From Lentzea waywayandensis (lineage in GTDB: Bacteria; Actinomycetota; Actinomycetes; Mycobacteriales; Pseudonocardiaceae), in contig NZ_FOYL01000004.1 in NCBI RefSeq assembly GCF_900115955.1, positions 840,810-904,809 on the forward strand: a stretch of DNA of 64,000 bases, read 5' to 3'. Within the stretch, counting starts at the first letter, position 1. Every line of letters starts with the position of its first letter. Shown here one piece after another: positions 52,614 through 61,424 of the stretch. The position numbers and the translations under genes were made by a program. The notes under the pieces were generated by a model. That model was given only the letters and a program-made list of their open reading frames with translations. It did not search any database and was not told the DNA's origin.

Positions 52614-53189
52614 GTGACGGAGTATCCGGAGGAATTGAAGTGGCAGGTGCACGGCAGGAGGACGGTTTATGACAATCGCTGGGTAAAAGTGGACCTTGTT
52701 GAGGTTGAGCCGCCCGACGGCAGTCGGTTCGAGCACCACGTCGTAAGGCTTGACCACGTGGCTGTGGCGCTGCTCGTAAACGACAGCGAAGAGGTGCTAA
52801 CGCTGTGGCGCTACAGGTTCGCAGTAGACCAGTGGGGCTATGAGCTGATCGGCGGCCTGGTCGAGGACGGCGAGGAGCCAGCGGTCACGGCCGCGCGTGA
52901 AGCGGAGGAAGAGACAGGCTGGCGTCCGATCGGCGAGCCGGAGCACATCGGTACCTTCCAGCCACTTCCCGGCATTATCGACGCGCCTGTGAACGCATAC
53001 GTGTGGAGGGCAGCGGAGAAGGTAGGAGAGCCTACTGACGCGGAGGAAGCCGCTCGGATCGAGTGGATTCCAGTCAGCCGCGTTCTCGAACTGGTGCAAC
53101 GCGGCGAAGTCCTTGGCTCCGGCGCGATCGTGCCATTGCTGTACTACTTGGCTTCACGCAACGTCGCCACCGCCCCTGGGGAGAGGTAG
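52614..53189 (+). CDS. NUDIX hydrolase (ADP-ribose pyrophosphatase-like)
   Basis: 191 residues from GTG 52614. The Nudix box reads GGLVEDGEEPAVTAAREAEEETGWRP, and the upstream YELIGG is as in ADP-ribose/sugar-nucleotide pyrophosphatases. TATGCT lies 6 bp before the GTG. It stands directly after the NACHT gene; nucleotide turnover could be linked to defence, but the gene may equally be a plain element cargo. Its 3' end overlaps the convergent regulator by 36 bp. Confidence 0.88.
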   Translation: MTEYPEELKWQVHGRRTVYDNRWVKVDLVEVEPPDGSRFEHHVVRLDHVAVALLVNDSEEVLTLWRYRFAVDQWGYELIGGLVEDGEEPAVTAAREAEEETGWRPIGEPEHIGTFQPLPGIIDAPVNAYVWRAAEKVGEPTDAEEAARIEWIPVSRVLELVQRGEVLGSGAIVPLLYYLASRNVATAPGER

Positions 53190-54329
53190 CTCCAGGTTCG
53201 CAAGTCGCTGCCGCTGGCGGTCCGAGCCGATACGCGTTGCGAGTTGCCGCGCTTTGCGCGCGTACTCGATCGCTCCTCGGCCGTCGCCGGCGGCGGCGTA
53301 CGCGAACGCGAGATCGACGTAGGTGTTCGTCAGGCCGCGTACCGCTGATCGCTCCGGTCGGACGAGGTCGGCAACCGCGACTTCAAGCTGCGTGATCGCG
53401 TCCGGGTCTCCGAGTCGGAGAAGGGCGTTGCCGCGCCATCGCACGAGTTGGCCATCGTTGAGGAGCAGGAACGGCATCTCAGGGTGGACAGGATTCGTTG
53501 GCAGCAAAGAGCTTGCGTCATCGAAGGCGCGTAGTGAGGCGTCACGGTCGCCAGCAGCTGCAAGGCCTTCGCCGTGTGCAGCTGCAAGCCAACTCCGTAG
53601 AAGTGACGGCGCCCGGTGCTCCGCCACGTAGCGTGCGTACTCCAGCAGTTCGACTGCTGCCGCTGGCTCTCCGATGTCGAGCAGGATCACGGCCTGCTGT
53701 GCGGCGGCGTGTGCGAGCAGTTGCGGCGAATCCGCTTCTCTCGCAGAGACTTTCGCGTCCTCGTGGTACTGCCACGCTTGGAGCTGCGAGCCCCGATCGA
53801 GTGCCGTCCACCCGGCAAGTGTTCGCGCGTCGGTGAGGATCGCGGCGAGGCGCTCGCGATGCTTGGAACTGACGCTGAACACCCGCACGTCTTCGATCTG
53901 CCGGACGAGGTTGTTCAGTTGGTCGAGGACGACCTGCGCGCCGAACTGGCGGTCTGAGCTGCGTAGGTCGTTCACCTGACGTTGGAACAGATCGAGCATC
54001 GCCGTGTCGATGTTGCGCGCCACCACAAGGCGATCACGCAGCTCCTCGGCAGACTGGCTCGTCATCTCGGGAGGGAATCCAAGCTCTTCGTTTGAGCGGC
54101 CGTAGACCTCACGGAACAGTCGCTGGTAGCTGGGCTCCGTGACTTCGACGTGGCCGTTCTCCCAGCGCGAGATCATGATGCCCAGCGCTGACGCAGACGC
54201 CACTGCAACGCCTATCTGAGGGCCACGCTTGAGGAAGTACCTAGCTACGTGGTCCTGCGTGTGTCCCAGCTCTTCGCGAACCGCCTGCAACCGCGTTCGC
54301 GGCGGTTCGCCGCGTTTTCTCCTCGTCAC
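53154..54329 (-). CDS. XRE-family regulator with TPR-like C-terminal domain
   Basis: 391 residues. An N-terminal helix-turn-helix (LQAVREELGHTQDHVARYFLK...SASALGIMISRWENGH) is followed by a long helical TPR-like domain (AAAVELLEYARYVAEHRAP; RGAIEYARKARQLATR). Such regulators in actinobacteria may sense peptides or nucleotides. A homologue, cut off by an IS, lies at 61769. Confidence 0.87.
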   Translation of the reverse strand: MTRRKRGEPPRTRLQAVREELGHTQDHVARYFLKRGPQIGVAVASASALGIMISRWENGHVEVTEPSYQRLFREVYGRSNEELGFPPEMTSQSAEELRDRLVVARNIDTAMLDLFQRQVNDLRSSDRQFGAQVVLDQLNNLVRQIEDVRVFSVSSKHRERLAAILTDARTLAGWTALDRGSQLQAWQYHEDAKVSAREADSPQLLAHAAAQQAVILLDIGEPAAAVELLEYARYVAEHRAPSLLRSWLAAAHGEGLAAAGDRDASLRAFDDASSLLPTNPVHPEMPFLLLNDGQLVRWRGNALLRLGDPDAITQLEVAVADLVRPERSAVRGLTNTYVDLAFAYAAAGDGRGAIEYARKARQLATRIGSDRQRQRLANLELPLPRGGGDVA

Positions 54330-54474
54330 GTTCCCCCGTTCCTAACGGCCGTGACCTGCGAACTTAACTCCTCCTAACAGCCCGCTTGCTAACCGCGGGC
54401 AATTATCTTCACCCTTCTCTAAGCGGTCTGCTGTTCCCATGACAGGAACACCGAATCCGACTAGTGAATTCCGG

Positions 54475-54846
54475 CTAGTCCTTTTGACGGCTCCCATCGT
54501 CAATGCGACTTGCCAGCGTTCCGACTTGGGCGCGAAGTCCCCGAAGCTCGCGAATGATCGTCTGCAACAGCGGGACGACCGGGTCGAAGGTCTCGGCAGG
54601 GGGACCGATCTCAGGCGGTCGCTTCCCTTGCAGCACAGCCGACAGGTGCTCCGGGTGCCAGTCGAGCCCGATCGACAGCGCTTCGAGGGTGCGTGGGCTC
54701 CGTCGGCGCTGAATCCGGCCCTGCTGAATCTCGCGAACGATCGCGAGGGACACGCCGGATCTTTCGGCGATTTCCCTTTGTTTCAGAGTCAGCTCGTTCG
54801 CACGGGCATTGATTGCCTCCGCGACCGCCGACCAATCCTCCGTCAC
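54475..54846 (-). CDS. Small XRE-family DNA-binding protein
   Basis: 123 residues from GTG 54846, with GGAGG 6 bp upstream. The helix-turn-helix is LTLKQREIAERSGVSLAIVREIQQG; the C-terminus carries a short coiled coil (VPLLQTIIRELRGLRAQVGTLASRIDD). It is divergent from the excisionase-like gene, with three copies of an 18-bp motif between them, so it is the best candidate for the local repressor. Confidence 0.82.
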   Translation of the reverse strand: MTEDWSAVAEAINARANELTLKQREIAERSGVSLAIVREIQQGRIQRRRSPRTLEALSIGLDWHPEHLSAVLQGKRPPEIGPPAETFDPVVPLLQTIIRELRGLRAQVGTLASRIDDGSRQKD

Positions 54847-54866
54847 GTGTGCCTCCGTGCTCCGCC

Positions 54867-54960
54867 TCAGCGCCGACATTAGCGCGGCTTGCAGGCAGAG
54901 AAGGGATCTAGCGCGGACATCAGCGGATAATCGACAGTTATTGACGCCGATGTCAGCGCC
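54867..54960. promoter_or_regulatory. Three copies of a TCAGCGC-GACAT-AGCG motif in the divergent promoter
   Basis: TCAGCGCCGACATTAGCG (54867-54884), TAGCGCGGACATCAGCG (54909-54925) and, inverted, GGCGCTGACATCGGCG (54945-54960). The same motif recurs once at 61733 with one difference. The three copies lie between the XRE gene and the excisionase-like gene and are probably operators. Confidence 0.65.
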
Positions 54961-54998
54961 TTCGAAGAAGAAATCAGTCTTCCGAAAGGCACACTCTG

Positions 54999-55280
54999 AT
55001 GAGTACAGCAACGCGTACGGGGGCTTCCCCGCCCACCTTCTACACAGTGCCCGAAGCGGCACAGATCTTGCGAGTGGATGCAGCGACCATCTACCGGGCC
55101 ATCAGGGAGAACTCGTTCCCTGCGATCCGGTTGCGGACGCGATACGTGGTGCCTGCCCGAGCAGTGGAGGAGCTGGCCAAGCAGGCATCCGACACCGGCG
55201 GCGTGGTCGACGTCGCGAAGTGGGCCGCCGACCAGCGCGAGTTCCGCGAGTACCAGCAGCGGATCGGCGGTGTGTGGTGA
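54999..55280 (+). CDS. Excisionase/AlpA-like helix-turn-helix protein
   Basis: 93 residues. The winged-helix pattern YTVPEAAQILRVDAATIYRAIREN...RTRYVVPARAVEELA is that of the MerR-like excisionase family. In actinomycete integrative elements this is the xis gene. No integrase is found beside it. The WhiB-like gene starts within its stop (GTGA). Confidence 0.88.
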   Translation: MSTATRTGASPPTFYTVPEAAQILRVDAATIYRAIRENSFPAIRLRTRYVVPARAVEELAKQASDTGGVVDVAKWAADQREFREYQQRIGGVW

Positions 55281-55615
55281 ACCAGGAGAACTACTACGAA
55301 CTCGTGGCGGCGGAGCTCGACCGCTACGCGAAGGTGCCGGATGGGGTCCTGCTGGAGATCGTGACGCGGGACGGTGCGTGCATGTGGTTGTGGGCCAACG
55401 AGGACGGCCCTGAGTGGGAGAAAGAGGAGATCACCGACAGCGAGGCTGCCGCGCGGCTGTGCGCGGACTGCCCGATCCGGAGCGTGTGCTTGGAGCTGGA
55501 GTTGCGCACGGCCGGTGAGGACACCGTGGGTGTGTGGGGTGGCCTCTCGCAAGAGGACCGCCGTCAGGTGTACCGGGCGTGGCGTGCCCGCCGTGAAGGA
55601 GGTGGGTCGTCATGA
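55277..55615 (+). CDS. WhiB-like iron-sulfur protein
   Basis: 112 residues. Four Cys in WhiB order (DGACMW, then ARLCADCPIRSVCLEL) can bind a 4Fe-4S cluster, and the turn motif GVWGG is intact (VGVWGGLSQEDRR). A basic tail ends the protein. Phage- and plasmid-borne WhiB proteins can repress host whiB genes; the role here is unknown. It is coupled to both neighbours by 4-bp overlaps. Confidence 0.9.
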   Translation: MNQENYYELVAAELDRYAKVPDGVLLEIVTRDGACMWLWANEDGPEWEKEEITDSEAAARLCADCPIRSVCLELELRTAGEDTVGVWGGLSQEDRRQVYRAWRARREGGGSS

Positions 55616-55941
55616 CGATCAACCTGACTCCGACGCAGATCCTCGCTGTGGTGGGTGTGGTCGTGGTGCTGCTGTGGGTCTGGCGGGCAAGCGTCCGCCG
55701 GGCGAAGGCGACGGCGAACGCGGCTCGTGCTGGTGCTCGACTGCTGTCGCTGACCGGTCGAGTGCTGGTGATAGCCGGAGTGATCGTGGGCGTGCAGTGG
55801 CTGGTGATCGCGCATCGGGGCGACACGGTGTTGTTGCTCGTGGTCCTCGGGCTGCCGGCGTTGTTCGCGGCATACACGCTGACGAAGGCACTCACGATCA
55901 CCTCGTACGAGAGTTCTCGTAGCCGGGGTGACCGGCGATGA
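55612..55941 (+). CDS. Small membrane protein
   Basis: 109 residues with three hydrophobic stretches (ILAVVGVVVVLLWVW; VLVIAGVIVGVQWLVIA; VLLLVVLGLPALFAAY). No family recognised. By place it may be a spread (Spd) protein of a conjugative element. It overlaps both neighbours by 4 bp. Confidence 0.75.
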   Translation: MTINLTPTQILAVVGVVVVLLWVWRASVRRAKATANAARAGARLLSLTGRVLVIAGVIVGVQWLVIAHRGDTVLLLVVLGLPALFAAYTLTKALTITSYESSRSRGDRR

Positions 55942-56765
55942 GGACGGCACTCGAGAAGGTTCGGGAAGGGGCGGCCACCTTCGGGCGGCCGCCCGGCCCG
56001 GCGGCGAAGCTTGCCGCTGATGCGGCGGAGGCCGCGGAGCTGCGGGCGTACGCGACGCATCCGGACGTGATCGCGTTGCGGGTCGAGCGGGTGCGCGCTC
56101 AGGTGGACCGTTTGTGTTGGGCAGGGATCGTGCTGGGTCTCGGGTTCACGATGACCAACGTGCAGTCGTTCGCGGCGGCGGGTACGTCGGTGTGGTCGTT
56201 GCCGTGGCTGGCAGCGTGGTTGCTCGATCCCACGGTGTCGCTGGTGCTGCTGGCCATCCTGCGAGCCGAGCAGGTGACTGCGCGGTATCAGGTGCGCACG
56301 GGTGCGTGGACGCGTCGGGCGAAGTGGTTCACGCTCGCGGCCACGTACGTGATGAACACGTGGCACTCGTGGGCGGCCGGGTCGGTGTCGGGCGTGGTGC
56401 TGCACTCGGTTCCGCCGCTGGTGGTGTTCGTCGCCGCTGAAGCGGTCACGGATCTGCGCGACAAGCTGACCGAGGCGGTTGCAGCGGCGTTCACGGAAGC
56501 GTCCATGCGCACGGTGCCAGTCGCCGCGGACTTGCCCACGAAGGCCGTTCATGAACCTGTGAAACCCAAGCAGCGCAACAACAAGCGTCCGCAGAATCGG
56601 GTGTCGTTCTCGGAGTATCTGACGATGGCACGTGAAGCGTGGTCGCCTGGTGTCGTGGTGAGTCCGGCGTGGGTGCGCGGTGTCACCGGCTGCTCGCGCG
56701 GGCTGTCGTCGCGGTTGGCGACCACCCTCGCGGCCGAGGTGCAGGGAGGTGACGGCGATGAGTGA
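55938..56765 (+). CDS. DUF2637/Spd-like membrane protein
   Basis: 275 residues. A soluble start is followed by about four membrane helices (LCWAGIVLGLGFTMTNVQSFA; LPWLAAWLLDPTVSLVLLAIL; AATYVMNTWHSWA; VVLHSVPPLVVFVAAEAV), as in DUF2637, and a C-terminal soluble region. These proteins lie beside the traB-like gene in actinomycete plasmids and integrative elements and are tied to mycelial spreading. It overlaps the translocase gene by 8 bp. Confidence 0.85.
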   Translation: MRTALEKVREGAATFGRPPGPAAKLAADAAEAAELRAYATHPDVIALRVERVRAQVDRLCWAGIVLGLGFTMTNVQSFAAAGTSVWSLPWLAAWLLDPTVSLVLLAILRAEQVTARYQVRTGAWTRRAKWFTLAATYVMNTWHSWAAGSVSGVVLHSVPPLVVFVAAEAVTDLRDKLTEAVAAAFTEASMRTVPVAADLPTKAVHEPVKPKQRNNKRPQNRVSFSEYLTMAREAWSPGVVVSPAWVRGVTGCSRGLSSRLATTLAAEVQGGDGDE

Positions 56766-58926
56766 TCGCGATGGAGAACTCGTCGGCGTGGACTCCTCCC
56801 TGCCTGTGAGTGCGGTGCTCGAAGGCGAGTTCGTGAACGACGTCCCGCCGGTCGAGCGGACATCGTGGCGTGGGCGGGCCGTGAACTGGTGGCGGCGGTC
56901 ACCGCGTGTGCCGTTGTGGGCGAAGAATCGCATTCACGCGGTGCAGGCCGTGAAGGATCTCGTGGTGGCCGTGTTGCGTTCACCGTTCCGGTTCATGGGT
57001 GCGGTCGTGCGCGGCCTGGTGGTCGCGGTCCGGTGGTGGCGTTCGTGGGTCACTGTGCGGGACTACCGGGAGGCTGCCGAGCAGTCGGAGAAGCTCGCGG
57101 ACAAGTTTACCGACATTCGTGAGTTGACGTTGTTCAGGTGGAAGGTCACCGGGCCCGCGGTGGTCATGGTGGTGGTCGTGCTCGCGGTGCTCGATCTCGT
57201 GTACGGGCACCGGGTGCTGTGGATCGCCGGCGTTGTAGTCGCCGTGGCGCTGGCGATCCTCGGCAGGCGCAAGGACGGCAGCCCTGGACGTAAGGCGGTG
57301 CTTGCGGGTCCCCGCACGCTCACGTGGACGATGGATCCTCAGGTGCTCGTGGACGCGTTCAGGGACGCGAAGCTCATCGGGAAGGACGAGACGCTGCGCC
57401 TGGTCGACCGGGCCACGCGCAGGGGTGAGGGATGGGCGGTCACGGTCGATCTCCCAGCCACCCGTAAGGCGGCCGATGTCGTCAAGCACCGGGAAGCGCT
57501 CGCCTCCGCGCTCGCGGTGGATGAGATCCAGCTCAGTGTGGAGCGGGTGCGCGGCAACGGCGGGCACGCTGGACGGGTGGCCATGTGGGTGGCCGATGAG
57601 GACCCCTACGCCAAGCCACCCATCCGGACACCATTGCTGGCGGTGCATCGGTGGGATGCGTGGCGGCCGGTGCCGTTCGGCGCCGACGCACGCGGACGCC
57701 GGATCGACCTGCCGTTGGTGTGGACGTCGGTCCTGATCGGCGCGATTCCCAGGCAGGGCAAGACAATGGCCGAACGGTTGGCGGCCGCGGGCTTGATCTT
57801 GGACCCGCACACCAGGCTGTACGTGGCGGACTTCAAGAGCGGCAAGGACTGGAAGGCAGCCGAGCAAGTCGCGCACCGGTTCATGTCTGGCGACGACAGC
57901 GGACACGTGCTCGGGTTCCTGGACTGGCTCGTGGAACTGGTCGCCGATGTCCAGGGCCGCTACCGGCGGATGCAGGATCTCGATGACCTGACGTGCCCGG
58001 AGTCGAAGGTGACACCGGAAATGTCCCGTGATCCAGCGCTGGACATGCCGATCACGGCCCTGGTCGTGGATGAGGTTCAGATTCCGTTGGAGGACCGTAC
58101 TCCTGTTGAGGTGCAAGGAAAGAAGCTCACCGCTGGCGAGTACATCGGAGAGTTGCTGACCTGGCTGGCGAAGAAGGCGCCGGCCGCCGGGGTGATCCTG
58201 GTGCTCGCGACGCAACGGCCGGACAGCAAGACCATCCCGTCCAGTCTGCGCGCCGTGCTCGGGTCGCGGTTCGCATTGCGAGTGATGGACTGGAGGGACA
58301 GCAACATCATCCTGGGCGAGCAGATGAACACACGCGGGTACGACTCCAGCCGTCTCCTGCCCTCCCACAAGGGTGTAGGCATCCTGCGGCCGGACGGCGA
58401 GACTCAGGCCGGCGCCGATGTGCTCGCGCTGACCGTGCGCACGTTCTACATGCCCAACGAGGACTGGAGGGAGATCTGCCAACGCGGGCGAGCCTTGCGC
58501 GAGGCGGAAGGCACGCTCACCGGACACGCCGCCGGACAGGCATCCCAACCGGTGCTCGACCACGCGGCCGTGGCGAAGGCCATCGGTGGCGGTACACCCG
58601 CACCCGCCGATGCCGAGCGCGTGGACGAGATCGAGCTACCGGAACCGCTGGCGTCCGTTGTGGACTACCTCGCTGATGATCTCGGCAGCGATGACGGACG
58701 GGGCTTCGTACCCACGGCCGAACTTGTGGACGCGTTGGGAGTCGAGCCCAAGGGATTCGGGCTCGACATGGCCGAGTTCGGCTGTAGCCCCACCCGCGAC
58801 CGCGTGCCCACCGAGGACGGCGTAAAGCAGGTACGCGGCTACGCCGTCGCCGACATCCGCGCGGCGATCCAGCGTGCCCGCGCCGCCGCAGTGATCGAGG
58901 CAGAGGTGATCGACTATGACCGCTGA
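56758..58926 (+). CDS. FtsK/SpoIIIE-family DNA translocase (TraB-like)
   Basis: 722 residues from ATG 56758, after GGGAGG. Two membrane helices (about 137-178) precede the motor domain. The P-loop is GAIPRQGKTM near residue 330, Walker B is ITALVVDEVQ and a sensor is ILVLATQRPDSKTIPSSLR. A C-terminal winged-helix-like part (ELVDALGVEPKGF...) would read the clt repeats. TraB-type pumps move double-stranded plasmid DNA between hyphae. It is the core conjugation gene of the region. Confidence 0.92.
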   Translation: MSDRDGELVGVDSSLPVSAVLEGEFVNDVPPVERTSWRGRAVNWWRRSPRVPLWAKNRIHAVQAVKDLVVAVLRSPFRFMGAVVRGLVVAVRWWRSWVTVRDYREAAEQSEKLADKFTDIRELTLFRWKVTGPAVVMVVVVLAVLDLVYGHRVLWIAGVVVAVALAILGRRKDGSPGRKAVLAGPRTLTWTMDPQVLVDAFRDAKLIGKDETLRLVDRATRRGEGWAVTVDLPATRKAADVVKHREALASALAVDEIQLSVERVRGNGGHAGRVAMWVADEDPYAKPPIRTPLLAVHRWDAWRPVPFGADARGRRIDLPLVWTSVLIGAIPRQGKTMAERLAAAGLILDPHTRLYVADFKSGKDWKAAEQVAHRFMSGDDSGHVLGFLDWLVELVADVQGRYRRMQDLDDLTCPESKVTPEMSRDPALDMPITALVVDEVQIPLEDRTPVEVQGKKLTAGEYIGELLTWLAKKAPAAGVILVLATQRPDSKTIPSSLRAVLGSRFALRVMDWRDSNIILGEQMNTRGYDSSRLLPSHKGVGILRPDGETQAGADVLALTVRTFYMPNEDWREICQRGRALREAEGTLTGHAAGQASQPVLDHAAVAKAIGGGTPAPADAERVDEIELPEPLASVVDYLADDLGSDDGRGFVPTAELVDALGVEPKGFGLDMAEFGCSPTRDRVPTEDGVKQVRGYAVADIRAAIQRARAAAVIEAEVIDYDR

Positions 58927-59130
58927 CCCGTCACAACCCGTCCCAGCGGACCTGTCACGCGTCACACGCCCTGTGACGGATGCAAAACCGGTGTTCACCA
59001 GCGGAAACGGGCCGCCGTGACGGGTGTGACGCGTGACGGATGAACCATCACAACCACGGGAAAACGGCCGCGTGCCGCGCCATCCCGACACCGGCGCCGC
59101 ACACGGCCGACCCGTCACAAGCGGCTTCTC
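58927..59130. repeat. Cluster of (C/T)GTGAC/GTCAC octamer repeats, clt-like
   Basis: At least eight copies of the motif (C/T)GTGACGS or its inverse lie just after the translocase gene: about 58928, 58953, 58960, 58972, 59016, 59025, 59032 and 59110. Two are fused as GTGACGCGTGACGG. Short repeats directly downstream of traB are the recognition locus (clt) of actinomycete conjugation. No gene lies in 58927-59221. Confidence 0.6.
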
Positions 59131-59140
59131 TGATGTCTCA

Positions 59141-59160
59141 CTCGATCATGTTCGATCGAG
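59141..59160. promoter_or_regulatory. Inverted repeat upstream of the 59222 gene (candidate operator)
   Basis: CTCGATC and GATCGAG are separated by six bases. About 50 bp further on, TATCTT precedes the ATG at 59222 by 6 bp, as for a leaderless promoter, so the repeat is placed to control that gene. Confidence 0.45.
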
Positions 59161-59221
59161 ATTCACGATTGGACACGTCGGATGACGATGGTACGTCCTC
59201 CGACCAACGTATCTTGTTCTG

Positions 59222-59494
59222 ATGGCACGGAAACCAAGCGGCTTCGCCTGGCAGGGGTTCACTGAGGAGCAGGCCGAACTGCTGGACTTCCTCGATCATC
59301 TCGGCAACAACGCCTGGTCGCGGAACTCTCAGAGTGAGTCGCTCATGCCCAAGGTGATGGGCGAACTTCGCGGGGCTGGCCTCGACGTGGACCGTGTCAA
59401 GGAAGCCATGAGGTCGATCGGCTACAGCAAGGATGCTCTGCATCAACTCGACCGATGGGAATCGAAGCGCACCACTGGAAAGTTCGGCCCTTAG
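59222..59494 (+). CDS. Small hypothetical protein
   Basis: 90 residues, soluble and helical, opening MARKPSGFAWQGFTEEQAEL. No family recognised. It has its own promoter-like sequence and a palindrome upstream. Confidence 0.6.
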   Translation: MARKPSGFAWQGFTEEQAELLDFLDHLGNNAWSRNSQSESLMPKVMGELRGAGLDVDRVKEAMRSIGYSKDALHQLDRWESKRTTGKFGP

Positions 59495-59545
59495 ACGGCG
59501 AGTCATGCCCTGTTGGACACCTGCGGTAACAGGGCACAAGACGCG

Positions 59546-60427
59546 TCACGACAGTTGGTCGGCCTTGTCCTTGAGGGACTGTGCAGCTTCGATCAGTCGC
59601 TCGGCGGTGGCGTCGGCCGGAAGCGCCCCGGTCACCAATCGCTCGAAGGTTTCGGCGTACGGTCGCCGCTCGCGCTCCGCTTCGAGCCACGTCCCGCTGT
59701 GCAGGCTGTCGAGGTACACCACGTCCTCGAACTCGTCCTCACGGAACGACAACAGGGTGAACGACGTCATCCCCGCGAAGGCTCCCAGCTCATCCGGCAC
59801 CAGCCACACCCGCACGCCCGGAAGCTCCGCGAACGCGGCCAGTCGCAGCAACTGATCCGCCATCACCAGTGCACCACCAACTGGCCGCCGCAGAACCGAC
59901 GCTCCCACGACGAGATCCAGCCGCAGCGACGGCCCCTCACTGAGGTGCCGCATCACTCGCGCGCGGTGAGCATCGCCGTAGTGGCGATGCCCCTGCTCGG
60001 ACACCGCGTCCACCTGGACACCCCGCAAGGCAGACTCGTACTCCGGCGTCCGGATGACCGGGGGCAGCACGTCGAGCGCGACCACCTGCGCGTAGCTCGC
60101 TTCGGCCTCAACCTCGGCGTACGTCCACCCGACGCAGGACGAGGCATCGCCGTTCAGCAGGTCGAACCGCAGAGGATCGCGTGCGCGCTGCGCTCCCAGC
60201 AACACGGGCTTCCGTCGCTCGCCGCTGACCCTGTACACCAGGGCAAGCGCGACAACGTCAACGTCAACGATCGGGACAAGCGCGTTCTGCATCATGGACG
60301 TCTTGGCTGACGACCAACCCACACGCTCGCCTACCTCCGCCAGGCTCAAGCCGCTTTCCCTGCGCCACAACGCAAGCGCTCGACCAATCGCGCGGTTCAG
60401 AAGGCTGGATTTGAAGTTCTTGGGCAT
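59546..60427 (-). CDS. XRE-family regulator with DUF5753-type C-terminus
   Basis: 293 residues from ATG 60427. The helix-turn-helix is RESGLSLAEVGERVGWSSAKTSMMQ. The C-terminal domain has the DUF5753 pattern (VALDVLPPVIRTPEYESALRG; VVGASVLRRPVGG; FTLLSFREDEFEDVVYLDSL). In Streptomyces such proteins pair with small DUF397 partners as toxin-antitoxin-like systems; no DUF397 gene is seen here. Confidence 0.87.
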   Translation of the reverse strand: MPKNFKSSLLNRAIGRALALWRRESGLSLAEVGERVGWSSAKTSMMQNALVPIVDVDVVALALVYRVSGERRKPVLLGAQRARDPLRFDLLNGDASSCVGWTYAEVEAEASYAQVVALDVLPPVIRTPEYESALRGVQVDAVSEQGHRHYGDAHRARVMRHLSEGPSLRLDLVVGASVLRRPVGGALVMADQLLRLAAFAELPGVRVWLVPDELGAFAGMTSFTLLSFREDEFEDVVYLDSLHSGTWLEAERERRPYAETFERLVTGALPADATAERLIEAAQSLKDKADQLS

Positions 60428-60543
60428 GTTCGGCTCGCTACGGTACGTAGGTGAAGCTGACGCGGTGCCGCACACCGCGTCAGCTCCCCATGCCAACCCC
60501 GGTTGTGTGAGACGGAGTCCGGAGGCTGGCGGCTCTTGTGTCC

Positions 60544-61422
60544 TCAACAGACAGACTTGCGCCTTGCCGCTTCGTCGCCGGGAGGACATATGGCGTCGTA
60601 GAGACGGACAATCAGCGCTTTGGAAGCGGCCTCGTCCAAGCTCTTCGCGTCGAGCGCGCGAATGACCTTCTCGTAGCCCGCGATCGCGTCCTTTGCCTCA
60701 GCGATCAGGCTGGAGTTCTCGGTATCCACCCACACCAGCGGTTGGTGCTTCGCAAACGTCAGGAGGGTGAACGGCCCTGCGAGGCCAGGATGCGCGCCAA
60801 GTGCAGCAGGCACGATCCGGATGGAGACGTTCGCCCACCTCGCCATGAGCAGGAGGTGCAACAACTGCCCGGCGTGGACCTCCGCACCACCGACATTCAG
60901 GTGCAGGGCCAACTCGTGGATGAAGAAGTTGCACTTCTTGCCACCGCGTAGCAGCTCCTGCATCGCGAACTGCGCCTTCATCCGAGCGTCCAACTCGGAC
61001 GCTGGCACCGTCGCGGACGCGAGCAGCACCTCACGCGTGTAATCGGCCATCTGGAGGAACAATGGCACTGCGTGCGTGTGCCAGCTCGTCAGCGACTCGG
61101 CCACGGCCAGGTTCTCAGCGAACGTGCGAAGCCAGATAGGTGCACACGTGCCGTGTTGCTGCCACCAGCCCCTGATGTGCGTCTCCGGGTACAGCGACAA
61201 CAGGTGGGCGACTTCAGTGGCCTTGGCTCGACAGGCGCCTAACAGCGTCGCGATTTCGAGCTGACTGGCTCCACCTTTGCCGGTCACCACATCAGACAGC
61301 TTGGCCTCGTCCCAGTCCACGATCTCGGCAGCTGCACGCGACGTCAGGCCCGCACCCGCAATGGCTGCGCGGACGCCGGCGCCGAACTCCCGTCCGCGCG
61401 CGGTGGAGGTCCTTTTTGGCAT
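60544..61422 (-). CDS. XRE-family regulator with DUF5753-type C-terminus (second copy)
   Basis: 292 residues. The N-terminus has a divergent helix-turn-helix (GLTSRAAAEIVDWDEAKLSDVVTG) and the C-terminus the DUF5753 pattern (AVPLFLQMADYTREVLLAS; FFIHELALHLNVGG; FTLLTFAKHQPLVWVDTENSSL). It is a distant paralogue of the 59546 gene. It follows a small membrane protein gene by 2 bp. Confidence 0.85.
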   Translation of the reverse strand: MPKRTSTARGREFGAGVRAAIAGAGLTSRAAAEIVDWDEAKLSDVVTGKGGASQLEIATLLGACRAKATEVAHLLSLYPETHIRGWWQQHGTCAPIWLRTFAENLAVAESLTSWHTHAVPLFLQMADYTREVLLASATVPASELDARMKAQFAMQELLRGGKKCNFFIHELALHLNVGGAEVHAGQLLHLLLMARWANVSIRIVPAALGAHPGLAGPFTLLTFAKHQPLVWVDTENSSLIAEAKDAIAGYEKVIRALDAKSLDEAASKALIVRLYDAICPPGDEAARRKSVC

Positions 61423-61424
61423 GT

